A DNA stretch of 64,000 nucleotides from Rhodovarius crocodyli (GTDB lineage Bacteria > Pseudomonadota > Alphaproteobacteria > Acetobacterales > Acetobacteraceae): assembly GCF_004005855.1 (NCBI RefSeq), contig NZ_SACL01000013.1, positions 1 through 64,000 on the forward strand, written 5' to 3'. The notes under the pieces were generated by a model. It made no database searches. It was not told the origin of the DNA and saw only the letters and a program-made list of their open reading frames with translations. Below, in pieces: positions 8,761-17,564 of this stretch (positions are counted from its first letter, which is position 1; each line of letters starts with the position of its first letter). The translations under genes and the position numbers were made by a program.

Positions 8761-9864
8761 TCAGGCCGCCTTGCCGGCCTTCTTGCTGAGAACGGCCACG
8801 AGGTTGCGGATCCCCGCATCGGCGGGCGCCGCATCCTGCGCCTTCAAGGCCCAGGAGAGGGCGCCCTCGATGTCGCCTTCGCGCTGATGGGCGTTGGCGA
8901 GCAGGCGCATCAGCGGCACGAAGCCCGGATGCTCGCTGATACCCGCCTGCAGTTGGGCCTTGGCCTGGTCGATATCGCCGAACTGGAGGTAGATGCTCGC
9001 GAGGTTGGCGTACATCACGGGCTCATGCGGCGCGGCATCCAGCGCCTTGCCCGCCCATTCCAGGGCAGGCTCGAAATCGGCGCCGCGCTGATAGGCAATG
9101 CTCAGAAGGCGCATCAGGAAGGCGGAGGTCGGGTGATCGTTCAGCGCCTCCAGGGCGACGGTCCTGGCCTGATCGGCGTCGCCCAGCTGAAGATGGACGT
9201 TCACGAGGTTCACCCGCATGCCGACGTCCTCCGGCGCCACCTTGGCGGCCATCACCGCGGCGTCCAGCGCATCCTCCAGTTCGGCCGTCCGCAGAGAGAT
9301 CAGGCTGCGCACCCGCAGGGCCGCCGGAAGCGTGGGCTGGTCACCAAGCACACGGTTCACGATCTCCTGCGCGGCCTCGAAATCGCCGAGCTGCATCTGC
9401 ACATTGGCCAGGCTCAACTGCATGACCGGCTCCTGCGGCGCCATCTCAACGGCGCGCTGCGCCCAGGTGAGGGCCTGCTGCAGATCGCCCTGGCGCAATG
9501 CCAGGCTCGAACGCTGACGCAGGATGCCGGCAGCGCGGGGCAGCTTGTCGATGCCCTGGGCCAGGACCTGCTCGGCATCCGCGCTACGGCCCAGGCGGGT
9601 GTAGACATTGCTGAGATGGATGTAGCTGCCCGGCTCGAAGGGCGCCGACGCGACCATCCGGCGCCCCCAATCAAGAGCGGCCTCCGGATACCCGCCGTCG
9701 AGGTAGACGCTGCTGACCAGACGCATCAAAACCGGGACCTGCTGCGTGACCTTGATGTCCACCAGCCCGGCGCCAGCAGGATTGGGTAGGGAAAGAACAA
9801 TATCCCCCTCCGCACCGGCATTCACCTGGAGCTTCGCCGGATCATTGGCAGCAGCAGTCGTCAT
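8761..9864 (-). CDS. Tetratricopeptide-repeat protein
   Basis: A 367-residue protein made almost wholly of TPR units. Repeating phrases such as EPVMQLSLANVQMQLGDFEAA, EPVMYANLASIYLQFGD and LLANAHQREGDIEGALSWALKA show at least nine helical pairs from about residue 45 to the end. No signal peptide is seen, so it is probably a cytoplasmic scaffold, perhaps for the glycan enzymes. ATG at 9864 is preferred over a GTG nine codons upstream because GTGGAA sits just before it. It is the last gene of the minus-strand run and ends 6 bp from the convergent glycosyltransferase. Confidence 0.85.
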   Translation of the reverse strand: MTTAAANDPAKLQVNAGAEGDIVLSLPNPAGAGLVDIKVTQQVPVLMRLVSSVYLDGGYPEAALDWGRRMVASAPFEPGSYIHLSNVYTRLGRSADAEQVLAQGIDKLPRAAGILRQRSSLALRQGDLQQALTWAQRAVEMAPQEPVMQLSLANVQMQLGDFEAAQEIVNRVLGDQPTLPAALRVRSLISLRTAELEDALDAAVMAAKVAPEDVGMRVNLVNVHLQLGDADQARTVALEALNDHPTSAFLMRLLSIAYQRGADFEPALEWAGKALDAAPHEPVMYANLASIYLQFGDIDQAKAQLQAGISEHPGFVPLMRLLANAHQREGDIEGALSWALKAQDAAPADAGIRNLVAVLSKKAGKAA

Positions 9865-9988
9865 GTTTTCCACAATCCAATCAACGCCCACGCGGGCATG
9901 CTGAGAACGATTTCACTTTACTGAAGGATACCACATCAGCATCGAACGCATCCGATGAATTTCTCGCGTGGCCGACACCGCATGTCAG

Positions 9989-11683
9989 TCACGCCGGCAA
10001 ATACAGCTCCGCCTGCCACAGACGCGTGGGATCGCCACCGGTCTGCCTGATCTCCAGGCGGTTCGGGCCGGGCTTGGCGAGGTTCTGCGGCACCACCCAG
10101 CCCTGCGGCGCCAGCCCCGGCGGCGGATCGGGCGCGAGGGTGGTGCGACCGCCTGAATTGTCCGGCGTCAGGGCCTGGCCGTTCAGCATGACCTGCCAGG
10201 CGGCATCCGCGCCGGGCGCACGCATGGAGCGCCGGTCCGCGAGGGTCAGCCGCAGACTGCCGGCGCCGGAGGAGGCGCGGGCCGGGGCGGGTACATTGAG
10301 ACGCAAGCCGAGCGGCGCGCCGCCGGGCGGAACGTCAACCGGCACGCTGCGCTCGGGCAGGCCATCGGGAAAGACGGTGCCAAGGAAGCTGGAGCGGGCA
10401 CGCATCTGCGCCTGCCCCGGCTGTTTCAGCGCGCGAAGCGTGGCCCAGGGCGGCTCACGCGAGGGGTCGAAATCCACTGTCTCGGCCGCGCGCTGGCGGT
10501 AGTAGACGAAATTGAACATCGACACGGCCTCGAAGCCCGCGGCGGCGGCAAGCTGGCCGGTGCTGAGGAAATCCTCGGGCCGGCAATTGACGATGTAGTC
10601 CTCCGTCGGGCCGCGCTCCGCGGCAGGGGCGCGCATGTCGTACTGGCGCAGATGCCTGCCCTGCCCCATCTCGATCGCGACGCGGAAGCCGCGCAGCGCC
10701 TCTCGCGTGGCGGCGAAATCCAGGTCCTGGCTCGTGAAGGTGTGCGCGGACAGGGTGACGCGGTCCACCCCGGCCTCCCTCAGCAGGGCCGGGGCGAGCC
10801 CTAACGCGCCCCAGCCGGACAGGGTGAGCGGCACGCGCACCGCCATTTCCCGGCCGGTGCCCAGGGCGGATCGGATGCGCGTGAGAAAGCCTCGCATGAC
10901 CTGCTGCCGCGCCTGCATCGGGAATTGCTGCTGGAAGAAGGCCGGGAACCGCATGAAGTCCAGTTCCAGCCCACTCAACGCGTAGGTGCGGACGAGTTCC
11001 TCAAGCAGGGAGGCGCGATACTGGACCACGTCCGGGACGGCCCAGTTCCACAGCCGCCCGGCAGCCGAGCGGGCGTTGCGGTAGTCGGGCGGGCTGGGGT
11101 CCAGCCGCCATTCCGGGTGCTCCATGTGCACGCGGGAAATGAATTCCAGGTTGCGCGCCATCGCCGGCTGGATGTCGCGGTTATCCTGGCTGGAGCGCCA
11201 TTGCTGGGGCGTGACGCCCGAATAGAAGATCCCGTGGACGTCGTTCAGCCTGACCGAGACGGTCAGCGGGACATTGCGCTGCCGGGCATGGGCCAGGGCC
11301 GCGGCCACCACATCGCCGCCCTCGATCATGTAACGGCCGAAACCGCTCGGCCTGATGCCGAAGGTCTCGGCGAACCAGCGATAATGCTGGTCGGCGGGAT
11401 AGATGCTGCTGCGCCACCAGGGCACCCAGCCGGTGCCGGGCTGCACCACGTAATGGTCGACGCCGGCGTTGATCGCCTCGTCCATCGACGCAGCGATCAG
11501 GGCGTTGCTGAAGGTTTCGCGGTTGCGGCGCCAGGGCGCGAGGTTGGTCAGGATATGGGTGATGTCGTCCGAGTAGTAGAGACGCGTGCTCCGGGCCTGC
11601 TGCGCCGCGACGGGTGCGGCTGGCGCTGAGGCGAACAGCACGCCCGCCAGCACAAGCCTGCGTCGCGTGATGGGAGCCGGCAT
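9989..11683 (-). CDS. Secreted TIM-barrel (glycoside-hydrolase-like) protein
   Basis: A 564-residue protein with a signal peptide (ITRRRLVLAGVLFASAPAAP then VAAQQ) whose Arg-Arg pair could be a Tat signal. The mature part starts with LYYSDDITHIL and reads like a (beta/alpha)8 hydrolase: RNVPLTVSVRLNDVHGIFY, LSGLELDFMRFP with a likely catalytic Glu/Asp pair, and VSMFNFVYY near residue 400. The last ~130 residues look like a beta-sandwich. No family could be named with confidence. The ATG lies 4 bp after the stop of the acyltransferase gene, so the two are coupled. In this setting it may trim or modify the exported polysaccharide in the periplasm; this is inference. Confidence 0.65.
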   Translation of the reverse strand: MPAPITRRRLVLAGVLFASAPAAPVAAQQARSTRLYYSDDITHILTNLAPWRRNRETFSNALIAASMDEAINAGVDHYVVQPGTGWVPWWRSSIYPADQHYRWFAETFGIRPSGFGRYMIEGGDVVAAALAHARQRNVPLTVSVRLNDVHGIFYSGVTPQQWRSSQDNRDIQPAMARNLEFISRVHMEHPEWRLDPSPPDYRNARSAAGRLWNWAVPDVVQYRASLLEELVRTYALSGLELDFMRFPAFFQQQFPMQARQQVMRGFLTRIRSALGTGREMAVRVPLTLSGWGALGLAPALLREAGVDRVTLSAHTFTSQDLDFAATREALRGFRVAIEMGQGRHLRQYDMRAPAAERGPTEDYIVNCRPEDFLSTGQLAAAAGFEAVSMFNFVYYRQRAAETVDFDPSREPPWATLRALKQPGQAQMRARSSFLGTVFPDGLPERSVPVDVPPGGAPLGLRLNVPAPARASSGAGSLRLTLADRRSMRAPGADAAWQVMLNGQALTPDNSGGRTTLAPDPPPGLAPQGWVVPQNLAKPGPNRLEIRQTGGDPTRLWQAELYLPA

Positions 11684-11687
11684 CGCC

Positions 11688-12536
11688 TCAGCCCTGCGCC
11701 TCGAAAAGGGCGACATGCTCCTCGACCATCGACTTTGTCTCCCCGATTTCTTTCGCGCTGGGGTCGGCCGACCGTGTCCAACTGATATCGCGGCGGAGGA
11801 CCTTGCCCGGATTGCCGCCCGCCATACTGGAATGCGGAACGTTGCTGGTAATGATGGAACCGGCGCCGAGAATGGAACCCGGACCGACGGTGACGTTCTT
11901 CAGGACAGTGACACGCTGGCCTACCCAGACATGCGGATGGATCACGATAGGGTACGACTTGCCGGGCACGTGATTCATGATCTCGCCGGTCTGCATCGAG
12001 AATGCGGCATGCATGTCAGTCGGACGGAGAACGATTTCAGAGGCAAACATGCAGTCCTCGCCCACGATGATCGTGTCCTTCTCTCGCCGGAATTCGGTAA
12101 AGAAGCCGTTCGAGGTCGCTTCCTTGCCCCAGTAGAGAACGCCTCCCGTCCCCCAAAAGCTGCAGCTGATATTCGACTTATGACCCCGGGTATTGCCGAG
12201 ATCGATCAACCTGTTGTGACGTCCGCTTAGGCTGATTTTCCCATTGAGGCCGTGCTCGCCGCAAAGGAAAATGGCATTCATCTCCGACGCGGAGGAGAGA
12301 TTGACGGTCAAACGCCTGCGCGAAGCGCCATCAACATAAAGAATAAGAAATATTTTTCCGGACTTATAATCAATGTTTGCCGGAACAATAATATCGACAC
12401 CAAGCGCCTTAGCGTCCTGGAGCGATTTTTCCGAATTGATGACAACTTTCTTCAGCCCCGACAAATCGGGAGTCTCAAACCCTCTCGATCCGATCAATGG
12501 ATGGAGGTTCTTCATCAACGGTGACGTTTCACTCAT
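11688..12536 (-). CDS. Left-handed beta-helix acyltransferase
   Basis: A 282-residue protein. The C-terminal part (~residues 170-260) has hexapeptide-repeat features of O-acetyltransferases: VIHPHVWVGQRVTVLKNVTVG, then PGSILGAGSIITSNVPHSSM and AGGNPGKVLRRD, the usual end of a LbH acetyltransferase. The upstream beta-rich part (SGRHNRLIDLG, GEDCMFASEI) extends the coil. It probably O-acetylates a sugar residue of the glycan using acetyl-CoA. The first ~75 codons are strikingly AT-rich compared with the rest and with the neighbours, which suggests a mosaic or recently acquired origin. It sits 15 bp after the MptE-like gene. Confidence 0.82.
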   Translation of the reverse strand: MSETSPLMKNLHPLIGSRGFETPDLSGLKKVVINSEKSLQDAKALGVDIIVPANIDYKSGKIFLILYVDGASRRRLTVNLSSASEMNAIFLCGEHGLNGKISLSGRHNRLIDLGNTRGHKSNISCSFWGTGGVLYWGKEATSNGFFTEFRREKDTIIVGEDCMFASEIVLRPTDMHAAFSMQTGEIMNHVPGKSYPIVIHPHVWVGQRVTVLKNVTVGPGSILGAGSIITSNVPHSSMAGGNPGKVLRRDISWTRSADPSAKEIGETKSMVEEHVALFEAQG

Positions 12537-12551
12537 GTCGACATTACGCGC

Positions 12552-13745
12552 TCAGAGCGAGTTAAAATCAACACGCGGAAAGCTGTCCAGATGCGTGCCC
12601 ACGGTGGCGTTGATGATCTCCACGCCGTTCCGTTCACCCCACAGCCGGCAATAATCATAGGCCGTCTCGGACCACGCCGTGCGCGGCGGCACGAACAGCT
12701 TGTTGCTGGTGTATTTGTCCGTGAAGTGCGTGGCGCCGGTCGCGGCGTTGCCTTCCCAGAAATCCCAGCCCAGCTTGCTCATGCGGATCAGCTCATCCGG
12801 CGGCGCCAGGGCGGTCGGGTTGGCGCCCGCCTCCTCGCCGTGGCCGCGCCGCTTCACCCGCGCGATCGGATAGCTGTGGTCCACGCCCACCAGCACGATG
12901 GGGTTGCAGCCCATCAGCGCCGCGATCTGGATCAGCGTGATCGTCACCGTGAAGGCCATGAAGACCATGCTCGGCCGTTCGGCGAAATAGGGAAAGCGCA
13001 GCGCGTTGGAGCCGCCGAAGAAGATCTCGGACGCCACCGGGATCGGGCAGGCGTTATCGACCTTGAAGAAATCCAGATACTCGAACGGGAAGAACTTGAT
13101 CGATTCCTTGTCGATGCCCTGCTCGTATTCCTCGCGGTACATCTCAATCTGCAGGCGGTCGGAAATGCCCCAGTACTTGAAGGCATAGCCCCAATCCTCG
13201 TATCCGAGGAAGCACCGGTTGGACCCGAAGGTGATCTCATCCTTCAGCTTGGACATGTCCGTCTGGCGCAGGGACGGGCCGTTGCCGATCACGAAGCCGC
13301 GCTGCCCCTTGTGCCGGCCCACCAGGCTGTCGAGCAGCCAGGGGATGCGCACCTTGAAGTCGATCTCGCGCCCGATGAAGCGGAAGTCCTGCACACCCAG
13401 CCCATGCAGCACCCGCACCGCCGGAAAGCGGTCGGTCCAGGAGGGGGCGATCTCGTTATGGTTGAACACCATGGCGAAGGGCACGGGGTCGCACAGGAAG
13501 ACGGCCTCCGCCCCCTCCCGCGCCACGCGGCCCATCAGCGGGCGCAGGGCCAGGGCCTCGGGCCAGTCGGGCGCGCCGGGCAGCACATGGCTTTCCAGGT
13601 TGAAGCGCATCGCCAGCGACCGCAGGATGGGCAGGTCGGCCGCATCGGCGACCAGCACCGGCCGCCGGCCTTCCGCCAGGGCGCGCTGCAGCCAGGCGGC
13701 CGCCACATCGAGGTCGCTCGCGGCGACATAGGCAAGCGTCAGCAT
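12552..13745 (-). CDS. MptE/DUF115-like protein
   Basis: A 397-residue protein. After a ~145-residue Rossmann-like start (LTLAYVAASDLDVAAAWLQR), a DUF115/MptE-like domain begins: RGFVIGNGPSLRQTDMSKL, FGSNRCFLGYEDWG, then QIAALMGCNPIVLVGVDHSY and an ending that resembles the family. Members occur in glycosylation loci and have a GT42-like fold. They are thought to handle nucleotide-activated sugars, but activity is established for few. The module also appears at 2426-4375. The start is 4 bp after the stop of the small protein upstream. Confidence 0.75.
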   Translation of the reverse strand: MLTLAYVAASDLDVAAAWLQRALAEGRRPVLVADAADLPILRSLAMRFNLESHVLPGAPDWPEALALRPLMGRVAREGAEAVFLCDPVPFAMVFNHNEIAPSWTDRFPAVRVLHGLGVQDFRFIGREIDFKVRIPWLLDSLVGRHKGQRGFVIGNGPSLRQTDMSKLKDEITFGSNRCFLGYEDWGYAFKYWGISDRLQIEMYREEYEQGIDKESIKFFPFEYLDFFKVDNACPIPVASEIFFGGSNALRFPYFAERPSMVFMAFTVTITLIQIAALMGCNPIVLVGVDHSYPIARVKRRGHGEEAGANPTALAPPDELIRMSKLGWDFWEGNAATGATHFTDKYTSNKLFVPPRTAWSETAYDYCRLWGERNGVEIINATVGTHLDSFPRVDFNSL

Positions 13746-13749
13746 CAGT

Positions 13750-14271
13750 CTATCCTACCAACTCGACGGAGTTCAGCGCGAGCCCGACCCAGCGCGCGGG
13801 CGCGTCGGGATTCTCGGGCAGGGTCCGTTCAAAACGCAGCTCCAGCCGGCCCCAGCCCGGCCGGGCCAGTTCCTCCACGGGCGGCAGCGCCGCCCGAAGC
13901 GCCCAGGCCCCGGCGACATGGGCGGCACGATCAGGCAGCGTCGCGGCCGCCACCTCCAGCTCACGCCCCTGATACCGGACAGAGATCGGCCCGAGCGGCG
14001 CCGGGTCCGCGGGCGCCAGGAAGGTCAGCAGGAAGCCGCCCACCCCCGCATCGATCTCGCCCAGGACCAGCAGCGCCTCAGGCTCCGGCCCTATCCAGCG
14101 AAAGGGCAGCCTCTCCCGCCACTCGGTGGGCATGAAGCCGTCCACCTGCATGCCTTCGCGCAGGTCGATCCGCGCCCCAAGCGCCATCGGCAGCGGTGCC
14201 GGGCCCGCGAAGCGTTCCGCCAGGGGGCGGCCCAGCGGTGCCTGTGCGGGCAGCGTCTTCGTCTCGCTCAT
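13750..14271 (-). CDS. Hypothetical beta-rich protein
   Basis: A 173-residue protein not recognised as a named family. It lacks a signal peptide and membrane segments and is predicted to be mostly beta strand. The phrase GFMPTEWRERLPFRWIGP resembles GFYSAERSGTGAPYRWLGP in the C-terminal half of the protein at 20849-21592, so both may share a sandwich module, perhaps sugar-binding. It lies between the large glycosyltransferase (5 bp gap) and the MptE-like gene (4 bp gap) and is surely co-translated with them. Confidence 0.6.
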   Translation of the reverse strand: MSETKTLPAQAPLGRPLAERFAGPAPLPMALGARIDLREGMQVDGFMPTEWRERLPFRWIGPEPEALLVLGEIDAGVGGFLLTFLAPADPAPLGPISVRYQGRELEVAAATLPDRAAHVAGAWALRAALPPVEELARPGWGRLELRFERTLPENPDAPARWVGLALNSVELVG

Positions 14272-14276
14272 CGGGC

Positions 14277-17200
14277 CTACTCCGCCGCCGCGCGCGCCGG
14301 TTCGGCGGGCGCCGTACCGGTCAACAGTTCATCCAGGGCCCCATAGGGCGCGTGGTCCAGCGGCGGTGCCTCGATCGCGGACCACAGCATGTCGCTCAGG
14401 GTTGCGGCGTGCCAGGGGCGGCGCAGGCCGGCCGGCGCCATCTCCTTCCACAGCGCCAGGCGCATCCGCTTCGCCAGGGCGACGGCGGCCACCTGCCCTG
14501 CGGTGCTGCCGCCCAGATCCACCACCACGCTGACCTGTTCGGGCAGGGCCGCGCTCAGCCCGTTCAACCAGACCGGAACCACATGATCCGGCAGGCCCAG
14601 TTCCTGCCGGATGCGCGGCAAGGGCATCAGGGGCGGCACGTCCACCAGCACGGCCAGGCGCAGCCGGGACATCGCGGCAAAGCCCTCCGCCTCGGCGACC
14701 GCCCTGCCCAGCGCAGCCACAGGCACGCCGATGCCATCCAGCACCAGCATCGCGGCCCCTTCGGCGAATGCCGGGTCGGGCACGGCCGGAACCTGCGCCG
14801 CGGTCCCGGCAATGTCGATGCCGAGGCGGATGTCCGCGTCCTCGCCCCAGCCCAGCAGCTGCGTTCCGACCGGAATGCCCGAGAGCCAGCCGGTGGGCTT
14901 CGGCCCCTGCAGCACCAGCCGCTGCGTCCCGCCGGCCGGCACGCCCGAAAGGGCCGGTGCCAGCGCCGGGTTCTGCACCACGACGGCCGCGACACGCGGC
15001 TGCCCGGCGATCAGCTGCCCCAGGCTGCGCTCCAGCGCCGGAGAGCTCGTGCTCCAGGCCGGCCCGGGTTTCGCCTCGCCCGGCTCGGGCGTCAGCGGGT
15101 TGACCAGAATCACGCCGTCCACCAGCAGGCGCCAGCGCTCCAGGTCGTCGGAATACAGGTGCGGGTTGCCGTGCAGCAGCGCGATGACATCGCGCCCGCC
15201 CCGGCGCAGATGCGCGATCAGCGAACGGAGCGGCGCGCCGGCCGTGGCGGACAATAGCTGGTTGTCATCGACCACGAGGATGACGATCGGACGCCCCTCG
15301 GGCGCCGCCAGCCGCGGCGGCAGCAGCGACGCATCGCTGGCGAAGGCGGCGGCGGCACGCCGTTGCGGCGTGGCAATGCCCGAGACGCTGTGCACGACGA
15401 GATCGCCGTAGCAGAACTCGACCCTGTAGGGCGCTTCCTCGAAGGGCTGGCCGATCGCACGCCCCACGAAATTGAAGCCGCAGAAGGCATCGCCATAGAC
15501 CCGGCGCTTCTCGAAGATGTTCATGTACAGGCGATCGGGGATCGCCTCACCGAGGAACTCCTCGGCCATCCAGAACTTCAGCACATCGACGCGCGGCGCG
15601 GAGAGCACCCAGCCCTCGAACTCCACCACGCCGTACTCGTCATAGGTTACCTTGCGGACCTCCGCGACGAGCGGCAGGGCATCCGGCGCGGTGCCGGCCG
15701 GAAGCTCAGGCGCATATTCGGCCTCGCCCGGCGGCAGTTCCTCCCACTTCACCTTCAGGCGCTCGACGAAGACGCCCTCGGTCGTGGTGGCGACATAGAT
15801 CAGGTCCTTGGCGCCTTCCACGCAGGCCAGCTGCTCCGCATCCAGATGGATCGCGAAGCCGGGGTCCTGTTCCGGGAACTGCTCCAGCTTGACCATCACA
15901 TCCGGGCGCTTGCGGCCGCGCTGCAGCCACAGCGAATGGCCGTCGGCATAGACAGCCAGATCCAGGATGGGCGCCTGGGTGGCGATCCAGCCCAGGATGA
16001 AGCCCGCCCCCTGCTCCCGCAGATGGCGCAGTCCGCCGCGCTGGAAACGCGCGGGGTCCGGCTTCGGGAAAGGCTGCTTGGCGGCGTTCACCTCGACCGT
16101 CAGCGCCTCATTGTCGAAGATCGTGCCGTCCAGCCCCAGCGCCGACACGATGAGCTCGAGCTTGGGCACCGATGCCTGGAACGGAACACACAGGGCAAAG
16201 CCGCATTCGGCCGTGCCCACCCAGGGGTGCTGCTCCAGCACATCGGGCCGCGACAGGCCGCGCACCACATCCCCCAGCGCGATGCCGTTCACCGAGGCGA
16301 CGACGCGCGCGCGCTCGTCAACCAGCGGGCTCCAGCCGCGGATCTCGATGAGGCCCACGGGGTCGTAGCGAAGGCTGTCGATATGAACCAGCTGCGGGTT
16401 GGGGCGGCTTTCGCGCAGCTCCGCCAGGATCGGCTGCTCGACCACCCTGTCCTGCCGCAGATACTTCTGTAGTGCCTTTGCGGCTGCGGTTCCGCATGCC
16501 TCGACGCTGGCGACGGAGGCGACGCGCTCGGGCAGATGCGCCCAATCCTCGGGCGATGACGCGAGTACCTGCCGGATACCCGCCCGCAGCCCCTCGATGT
16601 CACCGATCGGCGCCGTGATCAGCGCATCGCCGCACACCTCTCGGAACACAGGCAGGTCGTAGCACACGCAGGGCGTCCCCGCCGACAGCGCCTCCACCGG
16701 CGGAATGCCGTAACCCTCGAAATGCGACGGGTACACCAGCATCCGCGCCCGCTTCAGCTCCAGGAACTTCTCCGTGTCCGAGACCAGCGTGCGCACCTCG
16801 ATCCCGATGCCGTGCCGCTTCGCCGTCGACTGGATCGCCGCCCGGTAGTCCTCGTCCAGCTTCGTGCTGCCCACGATCAGGCTCAGCGTCCAGCCGCGCA
16901 GATCCTCCGACAGCACGTCGATCAGGTCCTGACCGCCCTTGTGCGGGTCGCGCGCCCGCACGAAGCACACGATCCGCTTCTCACGGTACTGCGGCTGCAC
17001 CCGCGCCAGCGCCTGCACGTTGATCGGCTGGTGCCAGTAGTCGAAGAAGGTCGTGGCCGGGTGCGAGACGTAGTAGCGCTGCGCGAAGCGCATCGACTGC
17101 TCTGAATTGCTCAGCACCAGGCAGCCGTCCTCGATGCAGCGCCGCCATTCGCGCCACATGTCCTCGCTGCGCGCGGTGGGCGAGAAGCTGTTGAACCAGT

Positions 17201-17564
17201 TGGGCGTCTCGAAGTTGAACAGCGCGAGCCGCGCGCCGCGCCGCTTCGCGAAGCCGCGCGCGCCGATGTAGAACAGCCTGTCCTGCGACTGGCCCGGGAT
17301 CACCATCACCACATCGAAGCCGCCCTCGGGCAGGCCCAGGTGGAAGTCCTTGGTGATGTAGGTCGCGACACGGCCGGGATGACCGAAATCCTTCAGCTCC
17401 TCATAGAACACAGGCTTCGCGTTGGTGACGAACGACACCTCCGCACCCACACGCGCCAGGCAATGCGCCAGAAGAAACGCCGCAAGGCGACCGCCGCCGT
17501 AGGTGCCGGAGACATTCGTCACGAAGATGGCCACGCGAAGGGGGTTGCGCACCTCGATATTCAT
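14277..17564 (-). CDS. Large GT4 glycosyltransferase with C-terminal accessory domains (copy B)
   Basis: A 1095-residue paralogue of the plus-strand protein at 6025-8754. Residues ~18-371 are encoded by the near-identical inverted segment and include the GT4 donor motif HFEGYGIPPVEAL. A ~220-residue region (about 375-600) absent from copy A follows. Then come the shared module near residue 640 (DEYGVVEFEGWV, GDAFCGFNFVGR, PYRVEFC) and a Rossmann-like C-terminal third (VILVVDDNQLL, LLHGNPHLYSDDL, VILVNPLTPE). The ATG overlaps the upstream stop (TGATG); a GTG one codon earlier is also possible. It is the core enzyme of the minus-strand run; donor and acceptor are unknown. Confidence 0.82.
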   Translation of the reverse strand: MNIEVRNPLRVAIFVTNVSGTYGGGRLAAFLLAHCLARVGAEVSFVTNAKPVFYEELKDFGHPGRVATYITKDFHLGLPEGGFDVVMVIPGQSQDRLFYIGARGFAKRRGARLALFNFETPNWFNSFSPTARSEDMWREWRRCIEDGCLVLSNSEQSMRFAQRYYVSHPATTFFDYWHQPINVQALARVQPQYREKRIVCFVRARDPHKGGQDLIDVLSEDLRGWTLSLIVGSTKLDEDYRAAIQSTAKRHGIGIEVRTLVSDTEKFLELKRARMLVYPSHFEGYGIPPVEALSAGTPCVCYDLPVFREVCGDALITAPIGDIEGLRAGIRQVLASSPEDWAHLPERVASVASVEACGTAAAKALQKYLRQDRVVEQPILAELRESRPNPQLVHIDSLRYDPVGLIEIRGWSPLVDERARVVASVNGIALGDVVRGLSRPDVLEQHPWVGTAECGFALCVPFQASVPKLELIVSALGLDGTIFDNEALTVEVNAAKQPFPKPDPARFQRGGLRHLREQGAGFILGWIATQAPILDLAVYADGHSLWLQRGRKRPDVMVKLEQFPEQDPGFAIHLDAEQLACVEGAKDLIYVATTTEGVFVERLKVKWEELPPGEAEYAPELPAGTAPDALPLVAEVRKVTYDEYGVVEFEGWVLSAPRVDVLKFWMAEEFLGEAIPDRLYMNIFEKRRVYGDAFCGFNFVGRAIGQPFEEAPYRVEFCYGDLVVHSVSGIATPQRRAAAAFASDASLLPPRLAAPEGRPIVILVVDDNQLLSATAGAPLRSLIAHLRRGGRDVIALLHGNPHLYSDDLERWRLLVDGVILVNPLTPEPGEAKPGPAWSTSSPALERSLGQLIAGQPRVAAVVVQNPALAPALSGVPAGGTQRLVLQGPKPTGWLSGIPVGTQLLGWGEDADIRLGIDIAGTAAQVPAVPDPAFAEGAAMLVLDGIGVPVAALGRAVAEAEGFAAMSRLRLAVLVDVPPLMPLPRIRQELGLPDHVVPVWLNGLSAALPEQVSVVVDLGGSTAGQVAAVALAKRMRLALWKEMAPAGLRRPWHAATLSDMLWSAIEAPPLDHAPYGALDELLTGTAPAEPARAAAE
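16451..17509 (-). repeat. Long inverted repeat, copy B (1059 bp)
   Basis: This is the inverted partner of 6068-7126, with the same length and near-identical sequence. Mismatches include the codon giving Gln instead of Arg in AGIRQVLASS and synonymous changes near EVCGDALIT. The 9.3 kb between the copies holds the divergent 3' parts of both glycosyltransferase genes and five whole genes plus the TPR gene. Confidence 0.93.

Noticed and set aside
12591-14135. A 514-codon open frame on the plus strand
   Set aside because: Antisense to the MptE-like and small beta-rich genes; the minus-strand genes show family motifs and tight spacing.
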